7,872 nucleotides of DNA from Lachnospiraceae bacterium UBA3282 (GTDB taxonomy: Bacteria; Bacillota; Clostridia; Lachnospirales; Lachnospiraceae), in the NCBI GenBank assembly GCA_002361735.1, contig DETS01000002.1, positions 1,102 to 8,973 on the forward strand, written 5' to 3'. Positions within the stretch are counted from its first letter, which is position 1; the number at the start of each line of letters is the position of its first letter. Shown here in pieces: positions 5,796-7,872 of this stretch. The notes below the pieces were generated by a model. That model saw only the letters and a program-made list of their open reading frames with translations, did no database searches and had not been told where the DNA came from. The position numbers were made by a program, and so were the translations under genes.

Positions 5796-7872
5796 CTACG
5801 CTTCCGCATTTGCCTCCGCGACAGCCTTCGCTCTCGCCGTCACTTCCTTCTCCTGTACGTCACTCGGCGCCTGCTCGTATCTTGCAAACTCATACTTATA
5901 AGTGCCGCGTCCGCCGGTCATGGAACGGAGGTCTGTACAGTAGCCGTTTAAGCATGCCACCGGAATATCCGCCTCAACCACAGTCTTCCCGTCCCCTGCG
6001 GGATTCATGCCAAGCACTCTGCCCCTTCTCTTATTCAGGTCGCCCATCACGTCGCCCGTATAGGAATCGGGAACCGTCACCTGTAAGTTGGCGATGGGCT
6101 CTAAGAGCACCGGCCCTGCCTCCATAAAGCCCTTCTTAAAGGCCTGAATCGTCGCCATCTTAAAGGCCATCTCGGAAGAATCCACCGGATGATAGGAACC
6201 GTCATAAAGAACCGCCTTGACGCCCACTACAGGGTACGCTGCCAGAGGTCCTGCCTGCACAGAATCCTGTAAGCCTTTTTCCACCGCAGGGAAATAATTC
6301 TTCGGCACCGCGCCGCCGACCACTTCCTGCTCGAACACGAAAGGCGTTTCCAGATCGCCGGACGCCTCGAAGCGCATCTTGACATGCCCGTACTGACCAT
6401 GTCCGCCGGACTGTTTTTTATATTTATGTTCCACATCGGATTTCTTGCGGATGGTCTCCTTATAAGCGATCTTCGGATCGGAAAGCTCGATCTCCACCTT
6501 ATACTCGTTTAAGAGACGGCTCGTAACCACCTCCAGATGCAGGTCGCCCATTCCGTAGAGCAGAGACTGCTTGTTCTCCGCATCATTGACCACCTGCAGC
6601 GTCTGATCCTCGTGGCGCATCTTCTGCAATGCCTGAGAAACCTTATCCACGTCTCCCTTATTCTTTGCCTTATACCGCTTATATGTATAGGGCGTAGAGA
6701 TTTCTGCCTTACCATAGCGGATGATACGTGCCTTTGTAGAAAGCGTGTTGCCTGTTCTTGCAGCCGTTAGCTTCGCAATGGCACCGATATCGCCTGCGTG
6801 AAGCTCCTTGACCTCAATGGGCTTGCTGCCCTGCATCACATAAAGCTTACTGATTTTCTCTTCCACTTCCTTTTCATCGTTGTAGATCATATCGTCGCTT
6901 TTAAACACGCCGGAGCAGACCTTGATCAGTGAATACTTACCAATGAAGGGATCCACGATCGTCTTAAAGATGTATGCGGACTTCGGCTTGGAGAAATCGT
7001 AATTCGCCTGGAAAATCTCGTTTGTCTTTAAGTCAACGCCTGCGATTTCCCGATTTTCCGGGCTGGGCATATACTTTACGATATCATCGAGCAGGGTAAA
7101 GATACCCTGACAAAGCACATTAGAACCCATGGACATCGGCACCACGCTGCCGTCCATCACGTTGGTACGCATCGCCGAACGAATCTCCGCCTCGGAGAAG
7201 GTGTCTCCGTTAAAGTAGCGGTCCATGAAGTCTTCACTGGTCTCCGCAACTGCTTCCATCAGCGTATCGCGGCATAACTGCAGGTTTTCTTTACTGTATT
7301 CGGGCATCTCGCACTCCACGACTTCCTTGCCTTCCCAGCGATAAGCCTGCTCTGTGATCACGTTAATGTATCCCACAAACTTTTCATTCTCACGGATGGG
7401 CAGATGGAACGGCGCCATTTTTTTGCCGTACTTTTCCGTCATATCCGTCACGACCTGCTTAAAGGAAGCGTTGTCAATATCCATGTCCGTTACGAACACA
7501 AAGCGGGGCAGCTTATACTTCTCGCAGATTTCCCACGCCTTTTCCGTACCGACTTCTACGCCTGCCTTACCGGAAACCACAATGATTGCCGCATCCGCCG
7601 CGCTCACGGCCTCCTCTACTTCACCGACAAAATCAAAGAAACCGGGAGAGTCGAGCACATTGATCTTTGCGCCCTCCCACTCAATCGGAACAACAGAAGT
7701 GGCGATGGAAATATGGCGCTTCTGCTCCTCCTTACCGAAATCGCTCACCGTGTTCCCGTCATCGATCTTTCCCATTCTGGACGTGATACCGGAAAGGTAA
7801 GCCATCGCCTCCACCAGACTGGTCTTACCGCAGCCCCCATGCCCCAGCAAAACCACATTACGAATCTTATCC
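5796..7872 (-). CDS. fusA: EF-G2-like translational GTPase (elongation factor G paralog), N-terminus cut by window edge
   Basis: Ribosomal translocase-family GTPase. Residue numbers count from an in-frame GTG at 7856. The frame stays open to the edge (reading DKIRN before that GTG) and resembles the family's usual N-terminus, so the true start lies outside. The G domain has P-loop GHGGCGKT (5-12), switch I KRHISIATS (46-54), G3 DSPGF (69-73), G4 TDMD (113-116) and a G5-like MSMGSN (241-246). Domain II covers about 284-375, and domain III follows with GMGDLHLEVV (435-444). Domain IV has YKKQSGGHGQYGHV (469-482), and domain V runs about 586-670 (DVMGDLNKRRGRVLGM). At least 691 residues are visible, full EF-G size. 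HGQYG and the altered G motifs fit the EF-G2-like paralog group, not canonical EF-G, and no tet-type resistance role is claimed. No str operon neighbours (rpsL, rpsG, tuf) are in view. The C-terminus ends in an Ala/Glu-rich tail. Confidence 0.94.
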   Translation of the reverse strand, partial: DKIRNVVLLGHGGCGKTSLVEAMAYLSGITSRMGKIDDGNTVSDFGKEEQKRHISIATSVVPIEWEGAKINVLDSPGFFDFVGEVEEAVSAADAAIIVVSGKAGVEVGTEKAWEICEKYKLPRFVFVTDMDIDNASFKQVVTDMTEKYGKKMAPFHLPIRENEKFVGYINVITEQAYRWEGKEVVECEMPEYSKENLQLCRDTLMEAVAETSEDFMDRYFNGDTFSEAEIRSAMRTNVMDGSVVPMSMGSNVLCQGIFTLLDDIVKYMPSPENREIAGVDLKTNEIFQANYDFSKPKSAYIFKTIVDPFIGKYSLIKVCSGVFKSDDMIYNDEKEVEEKISKLYVMQGSKPIEVKELHAGDIGAIAKLTAARTGNTLSTKARIIRYGKAEISTPYTYKRYKAKNKGDVDKVSQALQKMRHEDQTLQVVNDAENKQSLLYGMGDLHLEVVTSRLLNEYKVEIELSDPKIAYKETIRKKSDVEHKYKKQSGGHGQYGHVKMRFEASGDLETPFVFEQEVVGGAVPKNYFPAVEKGLQDSVQAGPLAAYPVVGVKAVLYDGSYHPVDSSEMAFKMATIQAFKKGFMEAGPVLLEPIANLQVTVPDSYTGDVMGDLNKRRGRVLGMNPAGDGKTVVEADIPVACLNGYCTDLRSMTGGRGTYKYEFARYEQAPSDVQEKEVTARAKAVAEANAEA

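Noticed and set aside
7854..7856. GTG as the true start of the EF-G gene
   Set aside because: The frame continues open upstream to the window edge with DKIRN, which fits the family's N-terminus before the P-loop. Starting at the GTG would leave only four residues before the P-loop.

Overview
The window looks like chromosomal or accessory DNA of a low-to-mid GC Firmicute, most likely a clostridial gut bacterium of the Lachnospiraceae type. This is inferred from strong AGGAGG ribosome-binding sites, a secreted protein with SEN-type low-complexity repeats and tandem YxG/Big_2 Ig-like domains, and a clostridial-style EF-G paralog. It holds three protein genes, two of them cut by the window edges. 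Nothing in the sequence names a species.

Left part (1-887, minus strand): the 5' two thirds of an Erm-family 23S rRNA adenine methyltransferase (macrolide-lincosamide-streptogramin B resistance) runs off the left edge. Ahead of it lies an untranslated leader of about 300 nt with its own consensus promoter. In transcript order the leader holds a GTG-started 15-codon leader peptide with an Arg-Thr-Arg motif, a long bulged inverted repeat whose left arm lies inside that peptide gene, an 11-bp hairpin, a strong intrinsic terminator followed by a T run, and then the AGGAGG of erm. This is the layout of a drug-inducible transcription attenuator and is the most interesting regulatory structure here.

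Middle (888-5752, plus strand): a promoter region diverging from the erm promoter drives one 1545-residue secreted protein. It has a signal peptide, SEN repeats, an unassigned N-terminal domain, a Big_2 domain, about six or seven YxG Ig-like repeats, two more Big_2 domains and a C-terminal right-handed parallel beta-helix of the pectate-lyase/GH28-like superfamily. It is probably a secreted carbohydrate-active or carbohydrate-binding protein. A bidirectional terminator follows.

Right part (5796-7872, minus strand): an EF-G2-like translational GTPase converges on the secreted-protein gene. It lacks only a short N-terminal piece and has non-canonical GTPase motifs.

The three genes do not form one operon. 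Erm and the secreted protein are divergent, and the secreted protein and EF-G are convergent. No tRNA, rRNA, IS element, CRISPR array or integration site was seen.
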